Assembly: GCA_020637675.1 (NCBI GenBank)
Contig: JACKKD010000003.1
Coordinates: forward strand, 248,001 to 312,000
Source: Paracoccaceae bacterium
Lineage (GTDB): Bacteria; Pseudomonadota; Alphaproteobacteria; Rhodobacterales; Rhodobacteraceae
Length of the DNA: 64,000 nucleotides
Direction of reading: 5' to 3'
The position numbers were made by a program, and so were the translations under genes. Positions within the stretch are counted from its first letter, which is position 1. Every line of letters begins with the position of its first letter. The notes beneath the pieces were generated by a model. It worked only from the letters and a program-made list of their open reading frames with translations, searched no databases and had not been told where the DNA came from. Below, piece by piece: positions 42,395 through 51,435 of this stretch.

Positions 42395-43488
42395 GCCTTT
42401 GCCCCCTTCTTGCCACTGCCGATCAGCGCCGGTTGCGCGATGTCGAGCGGCCAACGCGGTCGCGCCACGAGATCCAGCCCGTCACGATGCCCAAGGCTGA
42501 ATCGCTCGATCCCCGCCCAGGCGATCATCGCGGCATTGTCGGTGCAAAGCGCCAGCGGAGGGGCGACGAAGCGCGCTCCGGCGCGGGTCGCCACGCCCTC
42601 CAGCCGCGCTCGGATTCTCGCGTTTGCGGCCACGCCCCCGGCGACGGCAAGGGTCGGAATCTTTGGACCGGTCGAGAGGTATTCGTCGAGTGCCCTCCGG
42701 GTCTTCTCGGCCAGCACGTCGGCGACGGCGGCCTGGAATCCGGCACAGAGGTCCGCACGATCCTCGCCGGTAAGACCGCCCTTTTCCGCCACGATCCCGT
42801 CGCGCGCCCTGAGAAGCGCGGTCTTGAGCCCCGAGAACGACAGGTCGCAGCCGGGCCGGTCCAGCAAAGGCCGCGGAAACACGAAGCGCGCGGGATCACC
42901 GGTGCGGGCCTCGGCCTCAACGGCCGGGCCGCCGGGCTGTGGCAGGCCGAGCAGCTTTGCCGTCTTGTCAAATGCCTCCCCCGGCGCGTCGTCGATCGTC
43001 CCGCCCAGCCGTCCGAACCGCTCGGCGCCCTCGACAATCAGGAACTGGCAATGGCCGCCCGAAACAAGAAGCATGAGATAGGGGAACGCGATGCCGTGCG
43101 TCAGCCGGGGGGTCAGCGCGTGCCCGGCGAGGTGGTTGATGCCGAGAAGCGGAAGTCCGGTCGCCGCAGCCATTCCCTTGGCGCACATCACGCCGGCAAG
43201 TACACCGCCTATGAGGCCCGGCCCGGCGGTGACCGCAATGCCGTTGACATCGCAGAGCGCGATTCCTGCCTTCGCCAGAGCCTCCTCGACGCAGAGGTCA
43301 ACCTTCTCCACATGGGCGCGGGCGGCGATTTCCGGGACCACGCCGCCGAACGCAGCATGCAGATCGTTCTGCCCGGCAACCACCGAGGACAGGATCGCGC
43401 TCTTGCCTCCAGACAGCCGGACGACCGCCGCAGCGGTATCGTCGCAGCTCGACTCGAGCCCGAGGAGGGTGATCGTCTCATCGTCCAT
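42391..43488 (-). CDS. tsaD: tRNA N6-adenosine threonylcarbamoyltransferase TsaD
   Basis: 365 residues. It transfers the threonylcarbamoyl group to A37 of ANN-reading tRNAs. ASKHA fold with GLESSCDDTAAA at the N-terminus, GGVVPEIAARAH, the metal-binding HLAGH in GINHLAGHALTP, and SGGHCQFL. The ATG at 43488 (MDDETITLLG) fits the family; an upstream GTG/ATG would add an arginine-rich tail. Divergent from hemD with 72 bases between the starts. Confidence 0.95.
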   Translation of the reverse strand: MDDETITLLGLESSCDDTAAAVVRLSGGKSAILSSVVAGQNDLHAAFGGVVPEIAARAHVEKVDLCVEEALAKAGIALCDVNGIAVTAGPGLIGGVLAGVMCAKGMAAATGLPLLGINHLAGHALTPRLTHGIAFPYLMLLVSGGHCQFLIVEGAERFGRLGGTIDDAPGEAFDKTAKLLGLPQPGGPAVEAEARTGDPARFVFPRPLLDRPGCDLSFSGLKTALLRARDGIVAEKGGLTGEDRADLCAGFQAAVADVLAEKTRRALDEYLSTGPKIPTLAVAGGVAANARIRARLEGVATRAGARFVAPPLALCTDNAAMIAWAGIERFSLGHRDGLDLVARPRWPLDIAQPALIGSGKKGAKA

Positions 43489-43560
43489 GGCGCCGCCGGT
43501 TGCCCTGACCCTCCGGGGCAGGTAACACCGGGGAGGCCATCGCACAATCCCGAGGGGGCC

Positions 43561-44283
43561 GTGAAACCTGCTCGTCCGATCCTGTTCCTGACCCGCCCGG
43601 AGGCGCAGTCGCGCCGCTTCGCAGACGAGTTTCGGGCCCGCTTCGGCGCTGATTGGACGGTCGTCATCGCGCCCCTGACGGAAATCGTCCTTCTTGATCC
43701 CTCACTTCCCAGCGATGCTCCCAAGCACGTCATCTTCACGTCGGAGAACGCAGTAACCGCTTTCGCACAGCTGTCGACCGACCGGACCACCCTTGCCTGG
43801 TGCGTCGGAACGCGGACGCAGGCAGCAGCTCGGGCGGCGGGCTTCGAGACCCGGCTCGGCCCCGGCGACGGTGCGGGGCTCGCGGAGGCGATCGCCGCCG
43901 ACCGGTCTGTGAGGCGAATTCTCTACCCACGTCCCGTGCATGCCGCCGGCGACATCCCCGGTGCGTTGAAATCGGCAGGAATAGAGACGATCCCGGTAGT
44001 CGTCTACGATCAGCGCGAGCAGCCACTTTCCGACACCGCACGCGCCGTGCTCGGCGGCCCGGTACCGGTGTTGCTGCCGCTCTTCTCCCCGCGGTCGGCG
44101 CAGCTTGCCGCGAACGCGGCCCGCGCGGCCGCCGCGCCTTTGCTCATCGCCGCGATCAGCCCGAACGCGGCCGAGGCGGTGCGCGGAGTTCCCGCCCGCC
44201 GGATCGTGACGGCCGCGCGGCCCGACGGCGAAGCCATGCTCGACGCGCTCGGTGCGCTTATTGCCGCAGCGAAGACGGGTTGA
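43561..44283 (+). CDS. hemD: Uroporphyrinogen-III synthase
   Basis: 240 residues. Low sequence conservation is normal for HemD. Visible marks are LTRPEAQSRRF at the start, VIFTSENAVTAF, the loop ILYPRPVHAAGDI, and IAAISPNAAEAV. It closes hydroxymethylbilane to uroporphyrinogen III for heme and bacteriochlorophyll. Translation starts at GTG 43561 behind GAGGGGGCC; the frame is open far upstream but that stretch is antisense to tsaD. Followed by mic60 and hemY-like genes, as in many alphaproteobacteria. Confidence 0.86.
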   Translation: MKPARPILFLTRPEAQSRRFADEFRARFGADWTVVIAPLTEIVLLDPSLPSDAPKHVIFTSENAVTAFAQLSTDRTTLAWCVGTRTQAAARAAGFETRLGPGDGAGLAEAIAADRSVRRILYPRPVHAAGDIPGALKSAGIETIPVVVYDQREQPLSDTARAVLGGPVPVLLPLFSPRSAQLAANAARAAAAPLLIAAISPNAAEAVRGVPARRIVTAARPDGEAMLDALGALIAAAKTG

Positions 44284-44366
44284 GCCCGCGCGCCCCGCTG
44301 ACTAAGTTTCGCGTAAGGCTGGCATGGGCGAGTCCGGTCCCGCGATTTCTGCGAAAGGATTCTCTG

Positions 44367-45653
44367 ATGGCAAGGGCGCGGAAGGGCGAAGGCAAGGCCG
44401 AGACGGAAGCCCCGGAAGCGCTGGCGAGCGAAGCGGCCAGCGAAGATGCGCTGGATCCCGGCGCCCGGGAAGAAGCGTCGGTCACAGCGCCCGAGGACGC
44501 CGAGCCTACCGGGTGGGATACCTCGGCACCCGAGGCTAAGCCCGAAGAAGAGCCATCCCACCAAGCTCCGCCGCAGTCGGAATCCTCGCGTCCGCGTCGC
44601 GGCGGGCTTCTTCCGCTGGTCCTTGGTGGCGCCATCGCGGCGGGCCTCGGCTTCGGGACTGCCCTCTACGTCCTGCCCCGATACTGGGTGCCGGAGGCAC
44701 CGACCGCTGAACTTGATGCCCTCAAGAACAGCATTGCCGAACAGGCGGCGCGGATCGACAGCCTTTCGACGTTGATCGAGGCGGCGAATTCGGACGCAAA
44801 GGTGGCGGACCTTTCCGCCGCTGTCGCGGCACTCGACGCGAAGTCGGCATCCGGCCTCGCTGACTTCGGCGACATGGTCGCCGGGCTCGATTCGCGTGTG
44901 GCTTCCGCGGCGACCCGACTCGATGACGTGGAAGCGCGAATTTCCGCGCTCGAGAAACGCCCCGTCGCGGGCGGGGCGGCCTCGGCCACGGCGCTGGAGG
45001 CCTTCGGGCGGGAGATGGACACTCTCAGGGCCCAGATGGCGGCTCAGAATTCCGCGCTTTCCGAGGCGCGGGCGACGCTCGCCGAGGAGGCGAATCGTGC
45101 GGTCGAGAGCGTCAGGGCCGCCGCAGCCGAGGCCGCGCGGATACGGACGGAGTCCGAGGCGGCGGCGCGGCGGGCAACCGCGCGTGCCGCGCTCGACCGT
45201 ATCGACGCGGCGCTGATGGCCGGCGGAGCCCTCGACCCGGCGCTTGCCGATCTGCGCGACGCGGGCGTTGCCATTCCGCCGCCTCTCGCCGAGCAGGGCC
45301 AGGGCGTGCCGACGCTGGAGGCGCTCCGCACGGCGTTCCCGGATGCTGCGCGTGACGCTCTCGCCGCCTCGCTGAAGGAGACCGCAGCCGGCGACACCTG
45401 GGAGCGACTCCTCGCCTTCCTGCGCACACAGTCGGGGGCCCGCTCTCTCACCCCGCGCGAGGGAACCGACCCGGATGCGATCCTTTCCCGCGCCGAGGCG
45501 GCATTGGCCGCCGGGGACCTCGCCGGGTCGATCAGTGAAATCGGCGGCCTGCCCGCCGAGGGCCAGGCGCGCATGACGGAGTGGGTAGCACTCGCCAGTC
45601 GCCGCATTTCCGCAACCGAAGCCGCCGCCGCCCTTGCGGCCGAATTGCAGTGA
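44367..45653 (+). CDS. Mic60/mitofilin family protein
   Basis: 428 residues. An acidic, proline/alanine-rich cytoplasmic N-terminus (1-75), one transmembrane helix (about 77-98, GLLPLVLGGAIAAGLGFGTAL), a long coiled coil (about 110-290) and a C-terminal mitofilin domain. Bacterial Mic60 bends the inner membrane, anchors it to outer-membrane proteins and shapes intracytoplasmic membranes in purple bacteria. The ATG at 44367 follows GAAAGGA. It lies between hemD and the hemY-like gene, the conserved arrangement reported for alphaproteobacterial mic60. Confidence 0.85.
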   Translation: MARARKGEGKAETEAPEALASEAASEDALDPGAREEASVTAPEDAEPTGWDTSAPEAKPEEEPSHQAPPQSESSRPRRGGLLPLVLGGAIAAGLGFGTALYVLPRYWVPEAPTAELDALKNSIAEQAARIDSLSTLIEAANSDAKVADLSAAVAALDAKSASGLADFGDMVAGLDSRVASAATRLDDVEARISALEKRPVAGGAASATALEAFGREMDTLRAQMAAQNSALSEARATLAEEANRAVESVRAAAAEAARIRTESEAAARRATARAALDRIDAALMAGGALDPALADLRDAGVAIPPPLAEQGQGVPTLEALRTAFPDAARDALAASLKETAAGDTWERLLAFLRTQSGARSLTPREGTDPDAILSRAEAALAAGDLAGSISEIGGLPAEGQARMTEWVALASRRISATEAAAALAAELQ

Positions 45654-45660
45654 GGCTGGC

Positions 45661-47139
45661 ATGATCTGGTCCTTCATCAAGGTCGTCCTTTTCGTCGCGA
45701 TCGTGGCCGGTCTGACGCTTGGCGCCAGCTACCTCGCCGAGACCGGCAGCGGCGTTCGCATCTCGGTTGCCGATATGGAATTCAGTCTTGGCCCGGTTCA
45801 GATGGTCGTCGCCGTGCTCGTGGCATTGCTGGTCCTCTGGCTGGTGATGAAGCTCGCCGGTCTCATCGTCGCGACACTGCGGTTTCTCAATGGCGACGAA
45901 ACCGCGCTCAGCCGGTACTTCGACCGCAACCGCGAACGGAAAGGGTTTCAGGCGCTTGCCGATGGGTTGATGGCGATCGCGTCGGGCGAGGGGAAGGTGG
46001 CGCTTGCCCAGGCCGCGAAAGCCGAACGCTACCTCGGCCGGCCAGAGCTGACGAACCTGATAGCGGCCCAGGCCGCAGAAGTGGCGGGGGATTCGAAGCG
46101 GGCAACCGAGGTCTACAAGCGGCTCCTTGCCGGCGATCGTACCCGTTTCGTGGGCGTTCGGGGGCTGTTGCGCCAGAAGCTTGCCGAAGGTGATACGGAA
46201 ACCGCGCTGAAACTTGCCGAGAAGGCTTATGCCCTGAAGCCCCGGCACCAGGACGTGCAGGACACGCTCCTGAAGCTGCAGGCCGAAAAGGGCGACTGGA
46301 AGGGCGCACGGCAGGTGCTCGGTACGAAACACAGGCAGGGCCTTCTGCCGCGGGACGTGTTCAGGCGGCGGGATGCGGTCCTGGCGCTGCAGGAGGCGAA
46401 AGAGGTCTTTTCGGACGATGCGCCCATCGAGGTGCGCGAGGCCGCAATCGTGGCGAACAAGCAGTCGCCCGATCTCATTCCGGCCGCGGTTCTGGCAGCC
46501 AAGGGCTACGTGCAGTCCGGCAAACCGAAGTACGCCGCCCGGGTCCTCAAGAAGGCTTGGGAGGCGCAGCCCCACCCTGACCTGGCGGCTGCCTTTGCGG
46601 CAATCGTGCCGGACGAGACGCCGACCGCACGGCTGAAGCGCTTCGAGGCCCTTCTTTCGTCCAATCCGAATCACGAGGAGTCGCGGTTGCTCAGGGCCGA
46701 GCTCCAGATCGCCGCCGAGGATTTCCCCGCCGCCCGCCGCGCGCTGGGCGACATCGCCGAGACGCATCCGACGGCGCGCAGCCTGACGATAATGGCCGCC
46801 ATAGCCCGCGGGGAGGGGGAGGATGATGCTGTCGTCCGCGGCTGGCTGACCCGCGCGTTGACCGCGAGCCGCGGCCCGCAGTGGGTCTGCGACAAGTGCC
46901 ACAACATCCAGTCCGACTGGACGCCCACTTGCGACAACTGCGGCAGCTTCGACACGCTGAGCTGGCGCGAACCGCCGCACGCCGCCGCTCCGATGGCGAA
47001 CGGTGCCGACATGCTGCCCCTGATCGTCGGCCGCCCGGCCAGCGACCCTCAGAAGGGCGAAGGCGACTATGGATCGACCGCTGACGAGGGATCCGAGAAG
47101 CTCGTCATTCTCGATGAGGAAGTCGGCCAGCGGTCATGA
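45661..47139 (+). CDS. HemY-like TPR membrane protein with C-terminal zinc ribbon
   Basis: 492 residues. Two N-terminal transmembrane helices (about 2-22 and 40-67) are followed by the HemY_N region and TPR-like helical repeats. The tail carries CDKCHNIQSDWTPTCDNCGSFDTLSW, a four-cysteine zinc ribbon that is rare in enterobacterial HemY but common in the alphaproteobacterial form (orf52). The role in heme supply is indirect and unproven. This is not the protoporphyrinogen oxidase also called HemY. Seven bases after mic60, so co-transcribed. Confidence 0.85.
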   Translation: MIWSFIKVVLFVAIVAGLTLGASYLAETGSGVRISVADMEFSLGPVQMVVAVLVALLVLWLVMKLAGLIVATLRFLNGDETALSRYFDRNRERKGFQALADGLMAIASGEGKVALAQAAKAERYLGRPELTNLIAAQAAEVAGDSKRATEVYKRLLAGDRTRFVGVRGLLRQKLAEGDTETALKLAEKAYALKPRHQDVQDTLLKLQAEKGDWKGARQVLGTKHRQGLLPRDVFRRRDAVLALQEAKEVFSDDAPIEVREAAIVANKQSPDLIPAAVLAAKGYVQSGKPKYAARVLKKAWEAQPHPDLAAAFAAIVPDETPTARLKRFEALLSSNPNHEESRLLRAELQIAAEDFPAARRALGDIAETHPTARSLTIMAAIARGEGEDDAVVRGWLTRALTASRGPQWVCDKCHNIQSDWTPTCDNCGSFDTLSWREPPHAAAPMANGADMLPLIVGRPASDPQKGEGDYGSTADEGSEKLVILDEEVGQRS

Positions 47140-47184
47140 TTTTGGGGCTACACACCCGTCCCCGATGATGCTATCAGCCCGCCA

Positions 47185-47206
47185 CTCGCGCCCGGTCCGG
47201 CGCGAG
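47185..47206 (+). other. Hairpin between the hemY-like gene and tRNA-Thr
   Basis: CTCGCGCC and GGCGCGAG pair perfectly around CGGTCC, eleven bases before the tRNA. There is no T-run, so it may be a leader processed from the tRNA precursor rather than a terminator. Confidence 0.4.
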
Positions 47207-47216
47207 CCAGAGAAGT

Positions 47217-47292
47217 GCCGGTGTAGCTCAGCTGGTAGAGCACGTCATTCGTAATGATGGGGTCGGGGGTTCGAGTCCCTTCACCGGCACCA
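47217..47292 (+). tRNA. tRNA-Thr (anticodon CGT)
   Basis: A complete cloverleaf of 76 bases: acceptor GCCGGTG/CACCGGC, D-arm GCTC-AGCTGGTAGA-GCAC, anticodon loop TTCGTAA giving anticodon CGT, variable loop, T-arm with GGTTCGAGTCCC, discriminator A and encoded CCA (47290-47292). It decodes ACG. A37 in the loop is the site modified by TsaD/TsaE, both encoded in this window. Confidence 0.96.
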
Positions 47293-47528
47293 CTTCTCGC
47301 TTGGAACAACTCCGAAGCCAGTTGCCGCACCACTCCTCGGCGGATCGGGATACAAGGGCACAAGAACGCCAGGGTCTTTGGTCGGGTCCGGTATCTTCCA
47401 TCCGGCCCGATTCTGCATGGTCCTGTTTTTCGCGGGCAACCTGCCGATCATGTGCCGACGGATGCTCCGATCCCGCGAGGCAGCGCGATCGACTTCGGTT
47501 CCTGCGGTCTGAAGGCTTCGGGGGGGCG

Positions 47529-49505
47529 TCAGATCTGCAACGCGACCTTTCGCCCCTCGTGGAACGCGTAAGGTCCCTGACGGGGGGCAGCGCAGTCGCC
47601 GATACGGTGGACGGTCTTGTCTCCGAAGCTTTCCGGAAACGGATCGAACGCGATGTTCGTCGTCGCCATCACGAGTGCCGATGCGGGGATCGTCTCCTCC
47701 TTGCCGGTCAGCAGGCTGCGGACGCTCGCACCGTTGCCGTGCCAGCGGCTGATGACATGTTCGGTGACGAATCGTGCGCCGAGCCGCGCGAGCCGTGCGC
47801 GTGCGGGGCCGTCGGCGGAGGTGCGCGCGATCTCCTTGCCGACGTATGGGTCGGGGGTGACGATCACAACGCGCCTGCCCTGTTCGGCAAGCGCCCAGGC
47901 CGTACCGACGCCGCGCCAGTTGCCGCCCTCGTCAAGCACGATCACGGTGTCGCCCAGCTTCGCCTCGCGCCGCATGACCTCCTCGGGTGTCCAGACCCCG
48001 CCGTTGTCGAGCCCGGGCAGTGCCCCTGCCGAGGGGAGCCAGCGCTGCCGCGCCTCCGGGTCCGGGAGCGAACCCGTTGCGACGATCACGACCTCGGCCG
48101 GATGGGCGGCGATGTCGTCCGCCTCCAGAAATGTGTTGAGCCGCAGGGTCACACCGAGCTTCGCGAACTGTCGCTCGTACCAGTCCAGAAGATCGAGTAT
48201 CTGCGCCCGCCGCGGCTGCATGCCCGCAAGCCTGAACTGCCCGCCGACCTGCGGCGCGGCCTCGGCGATCTCGACCCGGTGCCCCCGTTCGGCCGCTGCC
48301 CGCGCGGCCTCCAGCCCGGCCGGGCCCGCGCCGACGACGAGCACCGATTTCGGCGCGTCAGTCTTGGTGAAACGGTCGCCGCCCCATTCCCATTCGCGGC
48401 CTGCGCTCGGATTGATCAGGCAGGAAATCCAGTAATCGCGCGACCGCCGCCCCCAGCACATCTGGTTGCACGAAATGCAGCCACGCACGTCCTCGGCCCG
48501 GCCCTCCATGGTCTTGCGTGCCAGATGCGGGTCGGCGATCTGCCCGCGCACGATCGAGACGAGGTCCGCCTGGCCGGAGGCGATGATCGCCTCGGCGTTC
48601 TCCGGCGTGCGCACATGCGCCTCGGATGTCACCTTCGCGTGCCTCACCACGCCCTTGATCTGCTCGGTGACCGGGGCCGTCAGCTTCTCGGCGAAAAGGA
48701 ACGTCGGCATCAACCGCTCGAAGTCGAGGTATCCGCCGTGCCCGCAGGTGACGTAATCGACGTGGCCGGTGGCGTCGTGGAGGGCGACGATCTCCAGCAG
48801 GCTTTCGACCGAAAGCGTAACGTCATGGGCATCCGAGGTCGATACGGCGAGACCGATGATGAAGTCCTCGCCGCATTCGCGGCGAATCCGCTCGATGATG
48901 CTGCGGGAGAACCGCGTGCGGTTCATCAGGCTGCCGCCCCACTGGTCGTCTCGGGTATTCGACCAGGGCGTCCAGAACTGGTCGAGGAGCGAATGGTAGG
49001 CCGCCCAGACCTCCACGCCCTGAAAGCCCGCCCTCCGGCAACGCACGGCAGCGGCTACATGAGCCTCGATCAGTACTTCAATCTCGGCCTCGGTCATGCG
49101 GTGGGAGCCGTCGCTGTCATGGTAGCTTGCATGACCCGAGGGCGACCAGTGCGGCGCAAAGCTGAGGTCGGAATCGCCGTGCGCACCGACGTGATACAGC
49201 TGCTGCAGGATGACCGCCCCGGCTTCCTTCACCGGTTCGGTGACCCGTCGGAAATGCGGGATGATCTCGTCGGTCGAATGCAGGAAGTTGCCGCGTGTCA
49301 GTACGCCAGTCCGGTGCACCGGCATCGGCTCCGCGACGATCATCGCGGCCCCGCCGAGCGCACGTTCCAGAAGGTAGGCGGCGGTGCGTGGGCCGGGAAG
49401 TCCCATGTCGGACATGTTGTTGGTATGCGCGCCGAAGACGATCCGGTTCCTTAGCGTCTGGCCACGGAGTTCGATTGGCGAAAGCAGGTTGCGGTGCTGT
49501 GTCAT
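47529..49505 (-). CDS. FMN/FAD and 4Fe-4S oxidoreductase (2,4-dienoyl-CoA reductase / trimethylamine dehydrogenase family)
   Basis: 658 residues. An N-terminal old-yellow-enzyme TIM barrel (1-about 335; QLYHVGAHGD, HDSDGSHRMTEAEIE, GGSLMNRTRF) binds FMN. The cluster-binding stretch C-x2-C-x3-C-x11-C reads CISCNQMC...WISC. A C-terminal FAD/NAD domain starts at VLVVGAGPAGLEAARAA. Relatives reduce dienoyl-CoA or demethylate methylamines and betaines; the substrate here is not evident. HGDSD replaces the usual catalytic HAG-Y segment of dienoyl-CoA reductase, which suggests an amine-type substrate. Paired downstream of an MFS carrier, 120 bases away. Confidence 0.84.
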   Translation of the reverse strand: MTQHRNLLSPIELRGQTLRNRIVFGAHTNNMSDMGLPGPRTAAYLLERALGGAAMIVAEPMPVHRTGVLTRGNFLHSTDEIIPHFRRVTEPVKEAGAVILQQLYHVGAHGDSDLSFAPHWSPSGHASYHDSDGSHRMTEAEIEVLIEAHVAAAVRCRRAGFQGVEVWAAYHSLLDQFWTPWSNTRDDQWGGSLMNRTRFSRSIIERIRRECGEDFIIGLAVSTSDAHDVTLSVESLLEIVALHDATGHVDYVTCGHGGYLDFERLMPTFLFAEKLTAPVTEQIKGVVRHAKVTSEAHVRTPENAEAIIASGQADLVSIVRGQIADPHLARKTMEGRAEDVRGCISCNQMCWGRRSRDYWISCLINPSAGREWEWGGDRFTKTDAPKSVLVVGAGPAGLEAARAAAERGHRVEIAEAAPQVGGQFRLAGMQPRRAQILDLLDWYERQFAKLGVTLRLNTFLEADDIAAHPAEVVIVATGSLPDPEARQRWLPSAGALPGLDNGGVWTPEEVMRREAKLGDTVIVLDEGGNWRGVGTAWALAEQGRRVVIVTPDPYVGKEIARTSADGPARARLARLGARFVTEHVISRWHGNGASVRSLLTGKEETIPASALVMATTNIAFDPFPESFGDKTVHRIGDCAAPRQGPYAFHEGRKVALQI

Positions 49506-49625
49506 GCAGTCTCCAGGGTTCCTGCGTCCAGACTAGTCGGCAGGAGGGGCCAGTCGCACGGTTTGGCGACATCGAGCTGCGTTCCAGCGTCACGCCCCGA
49601 AGCGAGCCGCAAACGGTTCGCGCGC

Positions 49626-50786
49626 TCAGGTCCGCCTGAGGACGAAAAGCGCTCCGGTCGCGGCAAGTCCGATCGCGGCAGTAAGCCAGATCGCCGATAG
49701 ACCCCATGCAGAAAGAGCCGCGCCAAAAACCAGCGGTGCCGCTGCCTGAAGGGCGCGCGCCGGGGCATTGAGCCAGCCGAGCCGCTGGCCATATCCCGCG
49801 GCGCCGAAGAGTGCGAGCGGCAGTGTGCCCTTCGCGATTGTCAGGATCCCGTTGCCCGCCCCGTGGAGGAGCGCAAAGGCATAGGCGGCGGGTCCGCCAA
49901 ATACGACCAGCACCACCGCGGCCAGTGGATGCGTTGCCGCGGCAAGGCGCGCCGAGACGAGCGGGTGAAATCGGCCGAGAAGCCCGAACTCCAGGAGCCG
50001 CGCCGCGACCTGCGCAGGACCGATGAGCGCGCCGGCGGCAATCGCCGCGGCAGTGCTTGCCCCTGCGGCCTGCAGGAGACCCGGCAGGTGCGCGGCCATG
50101 GCCGTTGACGTGAACCAGGTGGCCGCGAAAACGAAGGCGAGCAGGGCCAGCGCGACCCGCGATGGCGGCGGACCATCCTCGGGCACGGACCTGAGCGGAG
50201 GCTCGTGCTCCCTGGCCGGAGGAAGGAGCGCGTTCAGCGGCAAGGCCAGGAGAAGGTGGACTGCTGCCCAGCCGAGGCAGGCCTCCCTCCAGCCCCACGC
50301 GGCGAGCATCAGGCCCGAGAGAGGCCAGCCGACGGTGCTGGCGAAGCCGGCAATGAGGGTGATGCCGGTGATAGGGCCGCGTGCCTCGCGGCCGTAGATG
50401 CCCGCGAGCGTGGAAAAGGCGGCCTCATAGAGCCCGCAGCCCATGCCGAGCCCGATGATTGCCCAGCCGGCAAAGAGAGCCGTCGATGACGTCGCGAGGC
50501 AAAGGAGCGCCAGGCCGGTGGCGAAGATCAGGTTTGAAATCATCAGGATTCCGCGTCCGCCAAGGCGATCTATTGTCGACCCCGCCCAAGGGCCGACGAC
50601 CGCGGACACCACCATGGCCATCGAGAAGGCCGCAAAGACCCAGACGGGCGACAGGCCAAGACTGTCGGCCATGGGGGCGGCAAGAACGGCGGGAATGTAG
50701 TAGCTCGATGCCCAGCCAATCGTCTGCGCGATCCCGAGCGCAGAAACGACGAGCTTCTTCTGGCCGGCGGCGAACCTGTGCACCAT
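49626..50786 (-). CDS. MFS transporter
   Basis: 386 residues with twelve predicted helices in two halves around a cytoplasmic loop (REHEPPLRSVPEDGPPPSR). The first half has the MFS loop DRLGGRGILM (the G-x-x-x-D/R-x-G-R-R-like motif A) and a GCGLYEAAFSTLAGIYG segment typical of monocarboxylate-porter-like carriers. The ATG at 50786 has GGAGCGC at correct spacing. Substrate unknown; proximity to the flavin oxidoreductase hints at uptake of its substrate. Confidence 0.82.
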   Translation of the reverse strand: MVHRFAAGQKKLVVSALGIAQTIGWASSYYIPAVLAAPMADSLGLSPVWVFAAFSMAMVVSAVVGPWAGSTIDRLGGRGILMISNLIFATGLALLCLATSSTALFAGWAIIGLGMGCGLYEAAFSTLAGIYGREARGPITGITLIAGFASTVGWPLSGLMLAAWGWREACLGWAAVHLLLALPLNALLPPAREHEPPLRSVPEDGPPPSRVALALLAFVFAATWFTSTAMAAHLPGLLQAAGASTAAAIAAGALIGPAQVAARLLEFGLLGRFHPLVSARLAAATHPLAAVVLVVFGGPAAYAFALLHGAGNGILTIAKGTLPLALFGAAGYGQRLGWLNAPARALQAAAPLVFGAALSAWGLSAIWLTAAIGLAATGALFVLRRT

Positions 50787-50921
50787 GCTGCGCGCTCCAT
50801 CGCGGCCTCGTCTACGTCGCAACACGCGCTGACGCGACGGGTTGAGGCGCGGCCTTCAGAAAGGTGGGTCGGGCCCGCTGGGACCGGCATCCGGCGATCG
50901 GCGCTACGTCAGGGGCCGCTG

Positions 50922-51242
50922 TTATGGCTTTTCGAGTTCGATCATAGCAATTTCGACCAGTTCCGCCATGCGGCGGGTTTCCGGTTGACCGTCGGACCAT
51001 GGCGCAGGTCCGGTCAACCGCAGGACCTTGAGGGTCTTGTTCGCATGGACGAGCGACAGACCGAGCGCGTCGGCGAGGTCCTGTTGCCGGAACGGAAGCG
51101 GGACCGGGCCTGCTGTGGCCGTGCACGAGGCTTTCAGATGCTCGAAGATGCGCACGAACGCCCAGCCGATCTGCTGAATCACATCGCGCTGGCCGAACGA
51201 GGAGATCGTCTCTCCCCGGAGTTGCTCCTCGACGGCGGTGAT
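50922..51242 (-). pseudogene. Crp/Fnr-family regulator remnant (DNA-binding domain only)
   Basis: An open stretch of about 106 codons encodes only the end of a Crp/Fnr protein: SSFGQRDVIQQIGWAFVRIFEHL (the end of the dimer helix) and the helix-turn-helix LPFRQQDLADALGLSLVHANKTLKVLRL. The frame is closed by a TAG at 51245-51243, and no cNMP-binding sensor domain precedes it. A neighbouring frame just upstream reads STVQAPATRC, which may be a trace of the sensor domain after a frameshift and deletion. A GTG at 51182 could still make an 86-residue protein. I treat it as a decayed gene. Confidence 0.6.
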
Positions 51243-51332
51243 CTACATCTGGTCGCGGGCGCCTGGACCGTCGATTTGCCGCCGTTCACGTCCCGATTGA
51301 TGAGCGCCCTGCTTCCCGGCCCAGGAATTCAG

Positions 51333-51357
51333 GGAACCCATGCGCCGCGCGGACGTT
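51333..51357 (+). promoter_or_regulatory. Sigma-EcfG promoter of dps
   Basis: GGAAC at 51333-51337, 16-base spacer, CGTT at 51354-51357, exact consensus. The leader to the dps ATG would be about 70 bases. Confidence 0.82.
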
Positions 51358-51435
51358 GATCGAGTGCACCGTCCGTCGGCCCTCGCGGCCGATAGGTCGA
51401 CGGCGCCCCGGCAAATATCGAGATGAGGTAATTCC

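Noticed and set aside
42256..43560. A very long plus-strand open frame leading into hemD
   Set aside because: The part before 43561 is antisense to gpsA and tsaD and has no protein character; hemD is restarted at GTG 43561.
47217..47528. tRNA-Thr as a possible integration (att) site
   Set aside because: No duplicate of the tRNA 3' end, no integrase and no foreign-looking genes follow; the 236-base gap after it holds nothing that I recognise.
47301..49454. A 717-codon open frame on the plus strand opposite the flavin oxidoreductase gene
   Set aside because: Arg/Pro/His-rich translation without any motif; it is the antisense shadow of a well-supported gene. Similar long shadows oppose ahcY (37374-39629) and addB (27120-29366).
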